A stretch of DNA of 64,000 bases from contig JAAYIK010000035.1 of NCBI GenBank assembly GCA_012523465.1, positions 1 through 64,000 of the forward strand, written 5' to 3'. The position numbers and the translations under genes are program-made. Positions 44,625 to 56,041 of this stretch are shown here, piece by piece. Numbering within the stretch: position 1 is the first letter of the stretch; each line of letters opens with the position of its first letter. The DNA comes from Lysobacteraceae bacterium. Its GTDB lineage: Bacteria > Pseudomonadota > Gammaproteobacteria > Nitrococcales > AK92. A model generated the notes under the pieces. It had not been told where the DNA came from, searched no databases, and was given only the letters and a program-made list of their open reading frames with translations.

Positions 44625-46165
44625 GTCGCTGGCATGTGATTATCGTCGCGCTGCTGCTGACCGTCCTGGGAGTGGGGACGGCAGTCTACAAGTCGGCCGC
44701 CTTCGGCTTGCCGTTCCAGCCGCAACAGGAGGCGGACGTGTGGACGGTAGAAGCGCGGGTGATGGTCCAGTCCGACGGAAGCGCGCCGGTGCGGGTAGAG
44801 ATGCCCGTGCCGGGCAACCTGCCGCGCTTCGTCCGCATCCAGGAGGATTTCATCTCGGCCACCTTCGGGGTGGCGGTGGACGACGCTAGCGAGCCGCGCC
44901 GGGCGATCTGGACCGCGCGCCGCCTCAACGGCGAGGCGGCGTTGTACTACCGGGTGCAGCTGGTGGAGCGGCTGGAGGAGGAGCGCGACGCCTCACGGCC
45001 GCCGCCGTATCCGGAAGTGCCGGACTACGAAGAGCCCTTCGGGGCGGCCATCCACGGCCTGCTGAACGAGGTGCGGCGGCAGTCGGCCGACATCGAGTCG
45101 TTCGCGCGCCAGCTGCTGCGCCGCTATGCCAATCCGGCCGGCGACGATCGCATTGCGCTGCTGCGCGCCAATGCGGAAACGCCGCTGGACCATGCCCTCA
45201 ACTTCGGCCACATCCTGGCGGGGGCGCGCATTCCGTCGCGGGTGATCTGGACCCTGCAACTGAGCGGCGGCATGCGCTCCGGCCAGCTCGAGCCTTGGCT
45301 ACAAATCCACAACGGCCGCCGCTGGATCACCCTGGATCCGAGCAGCGGCACTTTCGGCCTGCCGGCCGATCGCCTGATCTGGACCGTCGGCGACGAGCAG
45401 CCGCGCCTGGCGGCAGAAGGTGCGACGGTCGGGTCGTGAGTGTTCGCCGCTGCCAAGACCCATCGCGATCTGCTGGTGGTGGCCAAGGAGCGGGCGCAGG
45501 ATCTGGGCTCATCGCTGCTGGAGGTTAGCCTGCTCAACCTGCCGTTGCAGACCCAGAACGTCTACCGGATCCTGCTGACGGTACCGGTTGGCGCGCTGCT
45601 GGTGGTGCTGATGCGCAACGTGGTCGGCGTGCAGACTTTCGGCACGTTCATGCCGGTCCTCATTGCCATGGCGTTCCGCGAGACCCGCCTGCTGTTGGGG
45701 CCGGCGCTGTTCACCCTGGTGATCGCCCTGTCGCTGCTGGTGCGGTTCTATCTAGAGCGGCTGCGGCTGCTGCTGGTGCCCCGGCTGGCGGCAGTGGTCA
45801 CCGTGGTGGTGCTGGTCATGACGGTCATCAGCGTCGCCAGCCATCAGCTGGGCATAGATCGGGCGCTGTCCATGGCCCTGTTCCCGATCGTGATCCTGGC
45901 CATGACGGTCGAGCGGATGTCCATCGTGTGGGAGGAGGCCGGCGCCTGGAACGCCTTGCTGCAGGCCGCCGGCAGCCTGGGCACGGCGGCGCTGGCCTAC
46001 CTGGTCATGATCCAGCCTCAGCTGCAGTACCTGCTGTTCGTGTTCCCTGAGCTGTTGCTGGTGGTGCTGGCCGTGATCCTGCTGCTGGGGCGCTACACGG
46101 GATATCGGCTCAGCGAGCTGTGGCGTTTCCGCAGCCAGCTGTTCGCAAGGGAGGAAGCCAGATGA
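44621..46165 (+). pseudogene. Inactive transglutaminase fused to seven membrane helices, in-frame TGA
   Basis: This is an inner membrane protein. After a membrane anchor (residues 4-25) comes an inactive transglutaminase-like periplasmic domain (LRANAETPLDHALNFGHILA, WLQIHNGRRWITLDPSSGTF). A seven-helix domain follows (TQNVYRILLTVPVGALLVVL, TFGTFMPVLIAMAFRET, ERMSIVWEEAGA). A TGA at 45437-45439 lies between the two parts, with GTG following at once; the frame is otherwise continuous across 514 codons. The family is normally one polypeptide, so either a TGG-to-TGA change split it or two chains are made. The middle gene of the protease/ligase triad. Confidence 0.83.
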
Positions 46166-47170
46166 ACCCGTTCCGACGACTGCGGGAGCAGGGCATCATC
46201 GGCATGAACGAGCGCAATGCCCGCTATATCCAGGTCCATAACCCCCGCTCGCGCTACCCGCTGGTGGATGACAAGCTGCGCAGCAAGGCGCTGGCGGAGG
46301 CGGCCGGAATCGCCGTGCCGCGCCTGATCGGCGTGATCGAGGCGAACCGGCAGGCACGCCAACTGGAGCGCATCCTGCAGGGCGAGACCGATTTTGTCAT
46401 CAAGCCCGCCAATGGCAGCGGCGGCAACGGCATCATGGTCTTCAGCGGGCGGGTGGGACCCTATTACCGGCTCAGCAACGGCGCCCTGCTGTCGCTGGAC
46501 GACATCGGCCATCACATCGCCAACATCTTGAGCGGCATGTACAGTTTGCGCGGACTGCCCGACAAGGCAATGATCGAGGAGCGGGTGCAGTTCGACCCCT
46601 AATTTCGACCGCATCAGCTACCAGGGCGTGCCTGACGTGCGGGTGGTGGTCTACCGCGGCGTACCCGTGATGGCCATGATCCGGCTGCCAACCCGGGCTT
46701 CGGACGGCAAGGCCAACCTGAACCTGGGTGGGGTCGGCGCCGGCATCCACCTCGGCAGCGGGCGGACCATCGGCGCGATCTGCGGCAACCGTCCCATCAC
46801 CCGCCATCCAGATACCCTCGAGCCTCTGCTTGGCGTGCCCATCCCCGGCTGGCGTGAGCTGCTGGTGCTGGCGGCCAAGTGCCAGTCGCTGTGCGGCCTC
46901 GGCTACCTGGGCGTGGATTTGGTGCTGGACGCGCGCCACGGGCCGCTGGTGCTGGAGTTGAATGCACGGCCGGGCCTGAGCGTGCAGCTGGCCAACCGCC
47001 AGGGCCTGCGGCCCCGGCTGGAGCAGATCGACGCTCTGCCGGCCATCCCGGCCACGGCAGAGGACCGGGCAATGCTGGCCCAGGAGCTGGCCTGGGGCTG
47101 GCAGCCGGTCGACTGCGTCGAGCAAGGCCTCGCCGACGCAGAGCTCGAGCAAATCGCCGGCACCGCTTGA
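46162..47170 (+). pseudogene. Alpha-L-glutamate ligase-like (RimK-related) ATP-grasp protein, one frameshift
   Basis: This ATP-grasp enzyme is related to RimK, which adds glutamate to protein or peptide ends. It has NERNARYIQVHNPRSRYPLV, the ATP-binding FVIKPANGSGGNGIMVFSG and the metal-binding end GPLVLELNARPGLSVQLANR. The frame breaks at about 46601: gaccccTaatttcgac has one T too many, and without it VQFDPNFDRISYQGVPDVRV reads through. Corrected length is about 336 residues. The start overlaps the previous gene (ATGA). The products of the triad are probably parts of one envelope modification system. Confidence 0.85.
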
Positions 47171-47221
47171 CCCTCTGCCGCTCCTCCTGTCTCCGGCCGC
47201 GGCGGCCAGACGGCCGCGCAG

Positions 47222-47655
47222 TCAGCCAGCTTGGCTTCGAGACTGATCTGCAAGCTACTGCTGCGTAGCAGGTTCGACACTGGACAGCGCTGTTCAGCTT
47301 CCCGCGCCAGCCGCTCAAAGTCAGCCTGGGCAAGTCCCGGAACCCGGCCAACGGTGGCCAAGTGCATCGCGGTGATGCGCAGCTGCTCGGTATCCAGCGT
47401 GATGGTGGCTTTGGTGCTGATCTCTTCCGGCCTGTGCCCCTGCTGGCTGAGGTAGTTGGCGAACGCCATGCTGAAGCAGCCGGCATGGGCGGCGGCGATG
47501 AGTTCTTCCGGATTGGTGCCTTGGGCGTTCTCGAAGCGGGTCGCGAACGAAAAGGGGATGTCGCTGAGCACCTTGCTGTCGCTGTCCAGCTGGCCGCTGC
47601 CGCTGCGCAGGTCACCCTGCCAGCGGCCGTTGGCGGTGCGCTTGATCGCTGCCAT
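47222..47655 (-). CDS. OsmC family protein
   Basis: This OsmC/Ohr-fold peroxidase family member has the two redox cysteines in AHAGCFSMAFANYLSQ (near residue 60) and EAEQRCPVSNLLRSS (near residue 123). The family reduces organic or inorganic peroxides with thiols. The family ending (SSLQISLEAKL) is reached near 47230, but the frame has no stop there and runs on to 46903 over the convergent gene. A TGA lies one frame away at 47222-47224, so a single-base error near the end is likely and 47222 is given as the true end. Confidence 0.8.
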
Positions 47656-47744
47656 GCCCGTCTCCTCGAAATGAATTGCTGCCGAGACCTTGAACCTGCC
47701 GAGGTATAGGCGGCGACGGCGGGAGGCAACGGCCGCCGCCGCGC

Positions 47745-49112
47745 TCAGGTGGTGTGCTCGGGTGACTCCCAGCTGCCGCCCAGGGCCTTGAACAGATCGA
47801 CCGTGCCGAGGAAGCGGCTCAGCTCGGCCTGTACCAGGCCGTCCTCAGCCTGCAGGCGGGAACGTTGGCTGTCGAGCAGATTCAGTAGGTCCTGGGTGCC
47901 GGCTTCATAGCGGACGAGGGCAAGTCGGTAGGCAAGCTGGGCCTGAGCCGCGGCCTGGCTTAGCGCGGCAGCGCGGGCCTCGCTGGCCTGCACGGCGGCC
48001 AGCGCATCCTCGACTTCACGGAAGCCGGTCAGCACCGTCCGGACATATTGGGCCGCCAGCTCATCGCGGCGCGCTTCGCTCAGCGTCACCTGGCTGCGCC
48101 GCCAGCTGCCGTCGAAAATGCTTTGGCTTAGAGCGCCGATCAGCGAGGCGAAGCTGGCTGAGCCGCCGGTAAGCAGGTCGGCGACGCCGCCGGAGGCCGA
48201 CAGCCGCAGGCTGGGGTACAGGGCCGCGCGGGCGACGCCGATGTCGGCATGGGCGGCCGCAAGCTGGGCCTCGGCGCGGCGGATGTCGGGCCGGCGCTCG
48301 AGCAGGCTGGCCGGCTGCAAGGGAGCCACCGTCGGCAGCCGCAGCTCGGCCAGGCCGCTGCCGCGGATGGCGAAGCCCTGTGGCGGGCGGCCCAGCAACA
48401 CCGCCAGGGCATGCTGAGCCTGCTCCAGCTGCAGCTGCAGGGACGGCAGCTCGGCTTCGAGGCTGAGTACCGCCGTGCGCTGCTGGGCCAGCTCTAGCTC
48501 GGTGGCGGCGCCGAGGTCGGCGCGGATCTGCACCAGCTCCAGCAGCTGGCGGGCGATGGCCAGGTTGTCCCGGGCGATGGCAAGCCGGCTCTTCAACGCC
48601 AGGGCGCGGAAATAGGTGGTGGCCAGCTCCGCCTGCAGGACCAGCTGTGCGGCCTCCAGGTCATAGGCGCTGGCGAGCAACCGCGCCTGGGCTGCCTGCG
48701 CCGCGGCGGCGTTGGCGCGCCAGAGGTCCAGCTCGTAGGCGATGCTGAGCTCGGCCTGGCCGCTTTCCCGCGTGCGCCCGTCGCTGCGGCTGCGCCCGGC
48801 CGATAGGCCCGCGGAGACGTCGGGTAGCCGGCCGGCGCTGGCGCCGCGCGCCGTGGCGCGGGCCTGCTCGATGCGGGCGAGGGCGACGGCAAGGTCCTGG
48901 TTGGCGACCATGGCCTCCGCCATGAGCTCCGCCAGCTCCGCGCTGCCGAATCGTTGCCACCAGGTCTCGTCGACGGCCGCGGCGTGGCCGGGGACGGCGT
49001 TGTCCCAGTCGGATGGGATCATCATCGTGGGTCGCTGGTATTCCGGCGTCAGGGCGCAGCCGGCGAGCAGCAGCGGCAGGGCGACGAGCAGCAGTTTGAT
49101 CGATGTGCGCAT
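47745..49112 (-). CDS. Outer membrane efflux lipoprotein, NodT/OprM family
   Basis: This 455-residue outer membrane factor has a lipoprotein signal LLLAGCALTPEYQRP (lipid-modified Cys19) and two repeated TolC-type helical halves (NQDLAVALARIEQARATARG, LAQQRTAVLSLEAELP, RRPDIRRAEAQLAAAHADIG). It forms the exit duct of a tripartite pump. It lies 6 bases after macB and is the third gene of macA-macB-nodT. Confidence 0.92.
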   Translation of the reverse strand: MRTSIKLLLVALPLLLAGCALTPEYQRPTMMIPSDWDNAVPGHAAAVDETWWQRFGSAELAELMAEAMVANQDLAVALARIEQARATARGASAGRLPDVSAGLSAGRSRSDGRTRESGQAELSIAYELDLWRANAAAAQAAQARLLASAYDLEAAQLVLQAELATTYFRALALKSRLAIARDNLAIARQLLELVQIRADLGAATELELAQQRTAVLSLEAELPSLQLQLEQAQHALAVLLGRPPQGFAIRGSGLAELRLPTVAPLQPASLLERRPDIRRAEAQLAAAHADIGVARAALYPSLRLSASGGVADLLTGGSASFASLIGALSQSIFDGSWRRSQVTLSEARRDELAAQYVRTVLTGFREVEDALAAVQASEARAAALSQAAAQAQLAYRLALVRYEAGTQDLLNLLDSQRSRLQAEDGLVQAELSRFLGTVDLFKALGGSWESPEHTT

Positions 49113-49118
49113 AGCAGC

Positions 49119-51053
<1,935 letters not shown>

Positions 51054-51063
51054 GGCCGGCCCC

Positions 51064-52236
51064 TCACAGACGGGCCGTCATGGCGCGGCGCGGCCCCGCG
51101 CGGTCGGCGGCCGCTGGCTGCGCCGGTGGGCCGATCAGCAGCCGATCGCCCGGCGCCAGTCCCGAGACCACCTCGGCCATGGCGCGGGTGGTGAGCCCGA
51201 CGGTGACCCTACGGGGTTGCGGTCCCTGCGGCGTCAGCACCTGGGCGAGGTACTCGTTGTCCCGTCCGCTGGGCTGCAGCGCGTTGAGCGGTACCAGCGG
51301 CACGCCGCGTGCCTCGGCCAGCACGAAGAACACCTGCACGGTCATGGAACTCATCAGCAGCTGCTCGCCGTTGTCGACATCGATGAGCACGTTGTAGAGC
51401 ACGACGTCGTTGACGATTTCCGGTGCCGGCAGCACCTGGCGCACCTCGCCGTGCCAGCGCCGCTCGGGCATGCCGAGGGTGGTGAAATAGGCCGGCATGC
51501 CGGGCTTGATGCGTATCACATCGGCTTCCGCCACCTGGGCCCAGACCGTCATGGTTTCCAGGTCGGCGATCTGGACGATGACCGGTGCCGACTGGCTGGC
51601 GTTCACGGTCTGGCCTTCCACTGCGCTCTCGCTGACCACGGTGCCGGTGATGGGGGCGTAGATCTTGGTGTAGCCGAGGTTGGTGATGTCGCTGTCCAGG
51701 GCGGCCTCCGCCGCCTTGATCTCGGCTCGCAGCGACTGGATCTGCGCCTGGGCGATCTTCAGCGCCGCCTCGTTCTCCTCGACGGTATCCCGGCTGATAG
51801 CCTTGGCCGCCAGCAGCTGGCGGTTGCGCTCCAAGCGCTGGCGGGCCAGGGTCAGCTCGGCCTCGCGCAGCGCGAGCTGGGCGCGCAGCTTATCCAGAGT
51901 GGCCTGGCCGGACTGCACCCGGCTCTGGTAGACCGCCGGGTCGATCTCAGCGATCAGCTGGCCCCGTTCCACCCTGTCGCCGACCGCAACGTGCACTTTC
52001 TTGAGCTGGCCGGTGACCTGGGTGCCGACGTCGACGTAGTGCTTTGGCTTCAGGGAGCCCAACGCGGTGATCACCCGCTCGACGTCGCCGCTTTCCACGG
52101 TGACGGTCTGCAAGCCGGCGTCGTTGCAGCCGCCAAGGTAAAGACCGGCCGCCGCGCCGCCGGTCAGTAGCGCCAGCGCGGCCAGCAACCACGGCAAGCG
52201 TCGCAGCCGGCGTCTGTTGCTCGCTTTCTCGCCCAT
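51064..52236 (-). CDS. macA: MacA-type periplasmic adaptor of efflux pump
   Basis: This 390-residue membrane-fusion protein has an N-terminal membrane helix (LPWLLAALALLTGGAAAGLY), a lipoyl-like half (VTGQLKKVHVAVGDRVERGQ), a coiled-coil hairpin (about residues 105-180) and the beta-barrel region IYAPITGTVVSESAVEGQTV. It connects MacB to the outer membrane factor. GGGAG precedes ATG 52236; the open frame further upstream is non-homologous. First gene of the pump operon. Confidence 0.92.
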   Translation of the reverse strand: MGEKASNRRRLRRLPWLLAALALLTGGAAAGLYLGGCNDAGLQTVTVESGDVERVITALGSLKPKHYVDVGTQVTGQLKKVHVAVGDRVERGQLIAEIDPAVYQSRVQSGQATLDKLRAQLALREAELTLARQRLERNRQLLAAKAISRDTVEENEAALKIAQAQIQSLRAEIKAAEAALDSDITNLGYTKIYAPITGTVVSESAVEGQTVNASQSAPVIVQIADLETMTVWAQVAEADVIRIKPGMPAYFTTLGMPERRWHGEVRQVLPAPEIVNDVVLYNVLIDVDNGEQLLMSSMTVQVFFVLAEARGVPLVPLNALQPSGRDNEYLAQVLTPQGPQPRRVTVGLTTRAMAEVVSGLAPGDRLLIGPPAQPAAADRAGPRRAMTARL

Positions 52237-52382
52237 GTCGCAGTCTCCCTGCCAAAGGGTGGCACCGTCCTCATGGCTGGATCTTGGCGCAAGAATGTGC
52301 AGCGATTTTGAAGACGCACGCGTGCCTGCGTGCGGTTGTGGCATGCTTCCCGTTCTGCGTGCAGGGACGAGGGAAGAAGGCT

Positions 52383-52946
52383 ATGGTCAAGCTGACGAAG
52401 ATTTACACCCGCACCGGCGACGGCGGCGAGACCGGCCTCGGCGACGGCAGCCGGGTGGCGAAATGGGATCCGCGGGTTGCTGCCTACGGTGCCGTCGACG
52501 AAACGAATGCCGCCATCGGCGTGGCGCGACTGTACGTCCAGGGCGAGCTGGCGGAGATGCTGGCCAGGATACAGAACGACCTGTTCGACGTCGGTGCCGA
52601 CTTGTGCGTGCCCGAGCGCGCCGATCCGCCGCGGTCCCCGTTGCGGGTGACCGCGGCCCAGGTGGAGCGGCTGGAGCGGGAGATCGACCGGCTCAACGCC
52701 CGCCTTTCCCCTTTGCGCTCGTTCGTGCTGCCGGGCGGAACGCCGGCGGCGGCCTATCTACATCTGGCGCGGGCCATGGCCCGCCGCGCCGAGCGCGAGA
52801 TCGCGCTGCTGGCGACCCGGCAGCCGATCAACCCCGAGCTGCTGCGGTACATGAATCGGCTCTCCGACCATCTGTTCGTCAGCGCTCGCCACGCCAACGA
52901 CGACGGTGCCCAGGATGTGCTCTGGCGGCCGGGAGCCTATCGCTAG
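52383..52946 (+). CDS. PduO-type cob(I)yrinic acid a,c-diamide adenosyltransferase
   Basis: This 187-residue ATP:corrinoid adenosyltransferase of the PduO family has the ATP-binding N-terminus TRTGDGGETGLGDGSRV, VAAYGAVDETNAAIG, and the C-terminal RAMARRAEREIALL and RYMNRLSDHLFVSAR. It makes adenosylcobalamin. Together with CobST it is the only cobalamin-linked gene in the window. Start ATG 52383 follows GAAGAAGG. Confidence 0.93.
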   Translation: MVKLTKIYTRTGDGGETGLGDGSRVAKWDPRVAAYGAVDETNAAIGVARLYVQGELAEMLARIQNDLFDVGADLCVPERADPPRSPLRVTAAQVERLEREIDRLNARLSPLRSFVLPGGTPAAAYLHLARAMARRAEREIALLATRQPINPELLRYMNRLSDHLFVSARHANDDGAQDVLWRPGAYR

Positions 52947-52962
52947 CGGGACGCCGCCAGCC

Positions 52963-54234
52963 TCAGTCGACGATGGCCTGGTGCACTAGGCTGTGTAGCT
53001 CGCGCCGCAGCGGCCAGGTGCTGGACGGCATCAGCTGGGTCATGAGGATGACGATCATGTCCTCCAGCGGATCGATCCAGAACCCGGTGCTGGCGGCGCC
53101 GCCCCAGGCGTACTCGCCCACCGAGCCGATGGTCTGTGCCCGCGCCGGGCTCAGCATGACCGAGAAGCCGAGGCCGAAGCCCACCCCTTCCATGGGCGCT
53201 TCGCTAAAGCGCGACTGACCCATGGAGGCCATGTCGCCTGGCAAATGGTTGGCGGTCATGAAGTCCACCGTGCGCGGTCCCAGCAGGCGCTCGCCGTCGA
53301 GCTCGCCCTTGTTGAGCAGCATGCGGCAGAAGCGCAGGTAATCGCTCATGGTCGACACCAGGCCGCCGCCGCCGGAGGGCGCCACCGGCGGCTTGGCGAA
53401 GGTGCCGTCGCGTGGATCCAGCAGCTTGAGACCGGGCTGGGGTTCCGGCCGCAGCTCGTTAGGGGCTCGGGTCGGCTGCAGCCCCATGCCTTCGGAGCCG
53501 GGCGGGCCGTAGAGGACGGCGAAGCGGTCTAGCTTCTCCGGCGGGACGTGAAAGCCGGTATCCACCATGCCGAGCGGCTCGAAGATGCGCTGGTGTAGGA
53601 AGCGGTCGAAGGGCTGGCCGGATATGACCTCGATCAGCCGGCCCAGCACGTCGGTGGCGACGCTGTAGCTCCAGATGTTGCCGGGGTGGGCCAGCAGCGG
53701 CAGGGTGGCCAGCCGATCCACGATGGCGGCCAGCGGGTCCTTGGCGCCGGGGAAGACGATCTTGTGCTTGCGATAGAGCGCATCGACCGGCGTGGCGTGC
53801 ATGAAGCCATAGGTCAGTCCAGCAGTGTGGGTGAGCAGCTGGCGGATGGTGATCAGCTCGCGGGCCGGCTCCAGCTGGGGATTGTCGGCATCGCCGCCAG
53901 TGAGCACCTGCATGCGCTCGAAGGCGGGCAGGAACTTGGCCAAGGGGTCGTCGAGCTGGAACAGCCCTTCCTCGTACAGCGTCATCAGGGCGACGCTGGT
54001 GATTGGCTTGGTCATGGAGTAGATGCGGAACATGGTGTCCGCAGTCAGTGGCAGTCCTGCCTCCACGTCTCGCTGTCCGACCGCCTCGAAGTAACCGATC
54101 CGGCCGTGCCGCTGCACCAGCACGCTGATTCCCGGCAGGCGCTGCAGTTCGACTTGGCGCTCCATCCAGCGGGTGATTCGCTGCAGCCGTTTCCTGCACA
54201 AGCCGGCCGCTTCCGGCGAGATATCTTCCAACAT
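52963..54234 (-). CDS. Serine hydrolase of the beta-lactamase (EstB-like) family
   Basis: This 423-residue class C beta-lactamase-fold hydrolase has the nucleophile motif SMTK in MFRIYSMTKPITSVALM (near residue 95), the Tyr motif WSYSVATDVLG (near residue 190) and the C-terminal EYAWGGAASTGFWIDP. There is no signal peptide, so it is probably a cytoplasmic esterase such as EstB rather than an antibiotic resistance enzyme. It diverges from the SDR gene. Substrate unknown. Confidence 0.88.
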   Translation of the reverse strand: MLEDISPEAAGLCRKRLQRITRWMERQVELQRLPGISVLVQRHGRIGYFEAVGQRDVEAGLPLTADTMFRIYSMTKPITSVALMTLYEEGLFQLDDPLAKFLPAFERMQVLTGGDADNPQLEPARELITIRQLLTHTAGLTYGFMHATPVDALYRKHKIVFPGAKDPLAAIVDRLATLPLLAHPGNIWSYSVATDVLGRLIEVISGQPFDRFLHQRIFEPLGMVDTGFHVPPEKLDRFAVLYGPPGSEGMGLQPTRAPNELRPEPQPGLKLLDPRDGTFAKPPVAPSGGGGLVSTMSDYLRFCRMLLNKGELDGERLLGPRTVDFMTANHLPGDMASMGQSRFSEAPMEGVGFGLGFSVMLSPARAQTIGSVGEYAWGGAASTGFWIDPLEDMIVILMTQLMPSSTWPLRRELHSLVHQAIVD

Positions 54235-54362
54235 GCACCCTCCTCTCGAATTCGCTTGTTGTGCCGCCGGCTCATCAGCCGGCCTCTTGCAGGCCAGGGC
54301 GCGGCCTTTGCAGTAGACTCGCAGAGAATAGCCTAAACGAGCTGGAAGGGGAGCAGAAGCGA

Positions 54363-55118
54363 ATGGATCTGAGACTGGCAGGTAAGCGCGCCGTGATTAC
54401 CGGGGGCAGCCGCGGCATCGGCCGTGCCATTGCCCTGGGGCTGGCCGAGGAGGGCGTGGACGTGGCGATCTGCGCCCGGAGCGAGGGGCCGTTGCGGGAG
54501 ACCGAGGCGGAGCTACGGCAGCGCGGCGGCAAGGTCTATGCGGCGACCTGCGACGTCGGTGATGGCGCCGCGCTCGGTGCATTCCTGGAGCGGGCACGGC
54601 AGGAGCTGGGCGGGGTGGACATTCTGGTCAACAACGTCTCCGCGCTAGGCGTGGGCGATGATGCTGCTGCCTGGCAGGCCAACATCAACCTGGACTTGCT
54701 GGCTTCGGTGCGCGCCACCCAGCAGGTGGTGCCGTGGATGGCCGAGACGGGCGGTGGCTGCATCATCTTCATGTCGTCGATTTCCGGCATTGAGCCCAGC
54801 AGCACGCCGGCCTATGCCGCCATGAAGGCCGCCCTGATCAGCTACTCCAAGTCGTTGGCGATCGCGCTGGCTGCCAAGCGCATTCGCGGCAACGCTGTGG
54901 CGCCGGGATCCATCGAGTTCCCGGGCGGGGTCTGGGACCGGATCCGCAGGACTGACCCGCAACGCTACCAGGACACGGTGGCCCGCATTCCATGGGGGCG
55001 CATGGGCAGGCCGGAAGAGGTGGCCGATGTGGTGGTGTTCCTGTGCTCGGAGCGGGCCAGCTGGGTGACCGGGGCTTGCATCGTGGTCGATGGCGCCCAG
55101 CACCGATCGAACCTATAA
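54363..55118 (+). CDS. Short-chain dehydrogenase/reductase
   Basis: This 251-residue SDR has the cofactor loop VITGGSRGIGRAIALG, NNVSALG, catalytic Ser in FMSSISG and catalytic Tyr/Lys in PAYAAMKAAL, and the end GACIVVDGAQHRSNL. The residue after the second strand (ICARSEGPL) suggests NADP(H). It is followed by an enoyl-CoA hydratase 36 bases later, so an acyl-CoA or alcohol oxidation role is plausible. GGAAGGGGAG precedes the ATG. Confidence 0.9.
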   Translation: MDLRLAGKRAVITGGSRGIGRAIALGLAEEGVDVAICARSEGPLRETEAELRQRGGKVYAATCDVGDGAALGAFLERARQELGGVDILVNNVSALGVGDDAAAWQANINLDLLASVRATQQVVPWMAETGGGCIIFMSSISGIEPSSTPAYAAMKAALISYSKSLAIALAAKRIRGNAVAPGSIEFPGGVWDRIRRTDPQRYQDTVARIPWGRMGRPEEVADVVVFLCSERASWVTGACIVVDGAQHRSNL

Positions 55119-55154
55119 CAAAAGATAGGACAGGGGTAATGGGAGGAGGAGGAC

Positions 55155-55976
55155 ATGAACGTGGACTTCAAGCAGGAAGAGCGGGTACTGCTGGTCGAGC
55201 GCGACGAGGATATCGTCACCCTGACGCTGAACCGACCGGCGCAATACAATGCCCTTTCCCGGGCACTGCTGGAGGCGCTGCGGGCGGCGCTGACGGAGCT
55301 GGCCGGCGACCCCAACGTGCGAGTCATCATCCTCACCGGCAGCGGTAAGGCGTTTTGCGCCGGGCACGACCTCAAGGAGCTGCAGGCAATCCGGGACCGC
55401 GCTGAGCACAAGGCACTGTTCGAGCTGTGCAGTGAGGTTATGCTGCAAATCACCCGCCAGCCGCAGCCGGTGATCGCCCAGGTCAACGGCCTGGCGACTG
55501 CTGCTGGCTGCCAGCTGGTGGCGACCTGCGATTTGGCAGTGGCGGCCGAGGATGCCCGCTTCGCCACGTCCGGCATTGCGTTGGGCTTCTTCTGCGGCAC
55601 GCCGGGCGTGGCCGTCAGCCGGGTGCTGGCGCGCAAGCATGCCCTGGAGATGCTGTTCACTGGCCGCTTCCTCGGCGCCGGCGAGGCCCTGGCCAAGGGG
55701 CTGATCAACCTGGTGACGCCAGCCGAGTCGCTGCGGGAGGAAACGCTCAATCTGGCGCGCGTGATCGCCGCCAAGCCGGCCTTTGCCATCCAGCAGGGCA
55801 AGCAGCTGTTCTACCGTCAGCTCGAAGCCAATCTGGAAGAAGCCTATGCCCTGGCCAGCGAGTTCATGGTCTGCAACCTGGCCGAGCCCGAGACCCAGGA
55901 GGGCATAGACGCCTTCATCCAGAAGCGTCCGCCGGCCTGGCAGGCGGCGCGGCGGCCGACGCCCGGGCTGGCCTGA
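55155..55976 (+). CDS. Enoyl-CoA hydratase/isomerase family protein
   Basis: This 273-residue crotonase-fold protein has LTLNRPAQYNALSRALLEAL, the oxyanion loops AFCAGHDLKEL and VNGLATAAGCQLVATCDLAV, and FATSGIALGFFCGTPGVAVS. The GHDLKEL variant and the C-terminal part resemble ECHDC3-like hydratases. It probably hydrates an enoyl-CoA. GGAGGAGGAGG precedes the ATG. The preceding intergenic stretch holds CCTATAACAAAAGATAGG, a weak relative of the regulon motif. Confidence 0.9.
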   Translation: MNVDFKQEERVLLVERDEDIVTLTLNRPAQYNALSRALLEALRAALTELAGDPNVRVIILTGSGKAFCAGHDLKELQAIRDRAEHKALFELCSEVMLQITRQPQPVIAQVNGLATAAGCQLVATCDLAVAAEDARFATSGIALGFFCGTPGVAVSRVLARKHALEMLFTGRFLGAGEALAKGLINLVTPAESLREETLNLARVIAAKPAFAIQQGKQLFYRQLEANLEEAYALASEFMVCNLAEPETQEGIDAFIQKRPPAWQAARRPTPGLA

Positions 55977-56041
55977 CCGCGTCCCTGGGCCGACCTCCGG
56001 CCGCATGGGCCGTCGGGTTCCGTCGCGGCCGGAGGCCGACT

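Noticed and set aside
52963..54234. Antibiotic-resistance beta-lactamase
   Set aside because: It has SxxK and YSV motifs but no signal peptide and closer resemblance to EstB-type esterases.
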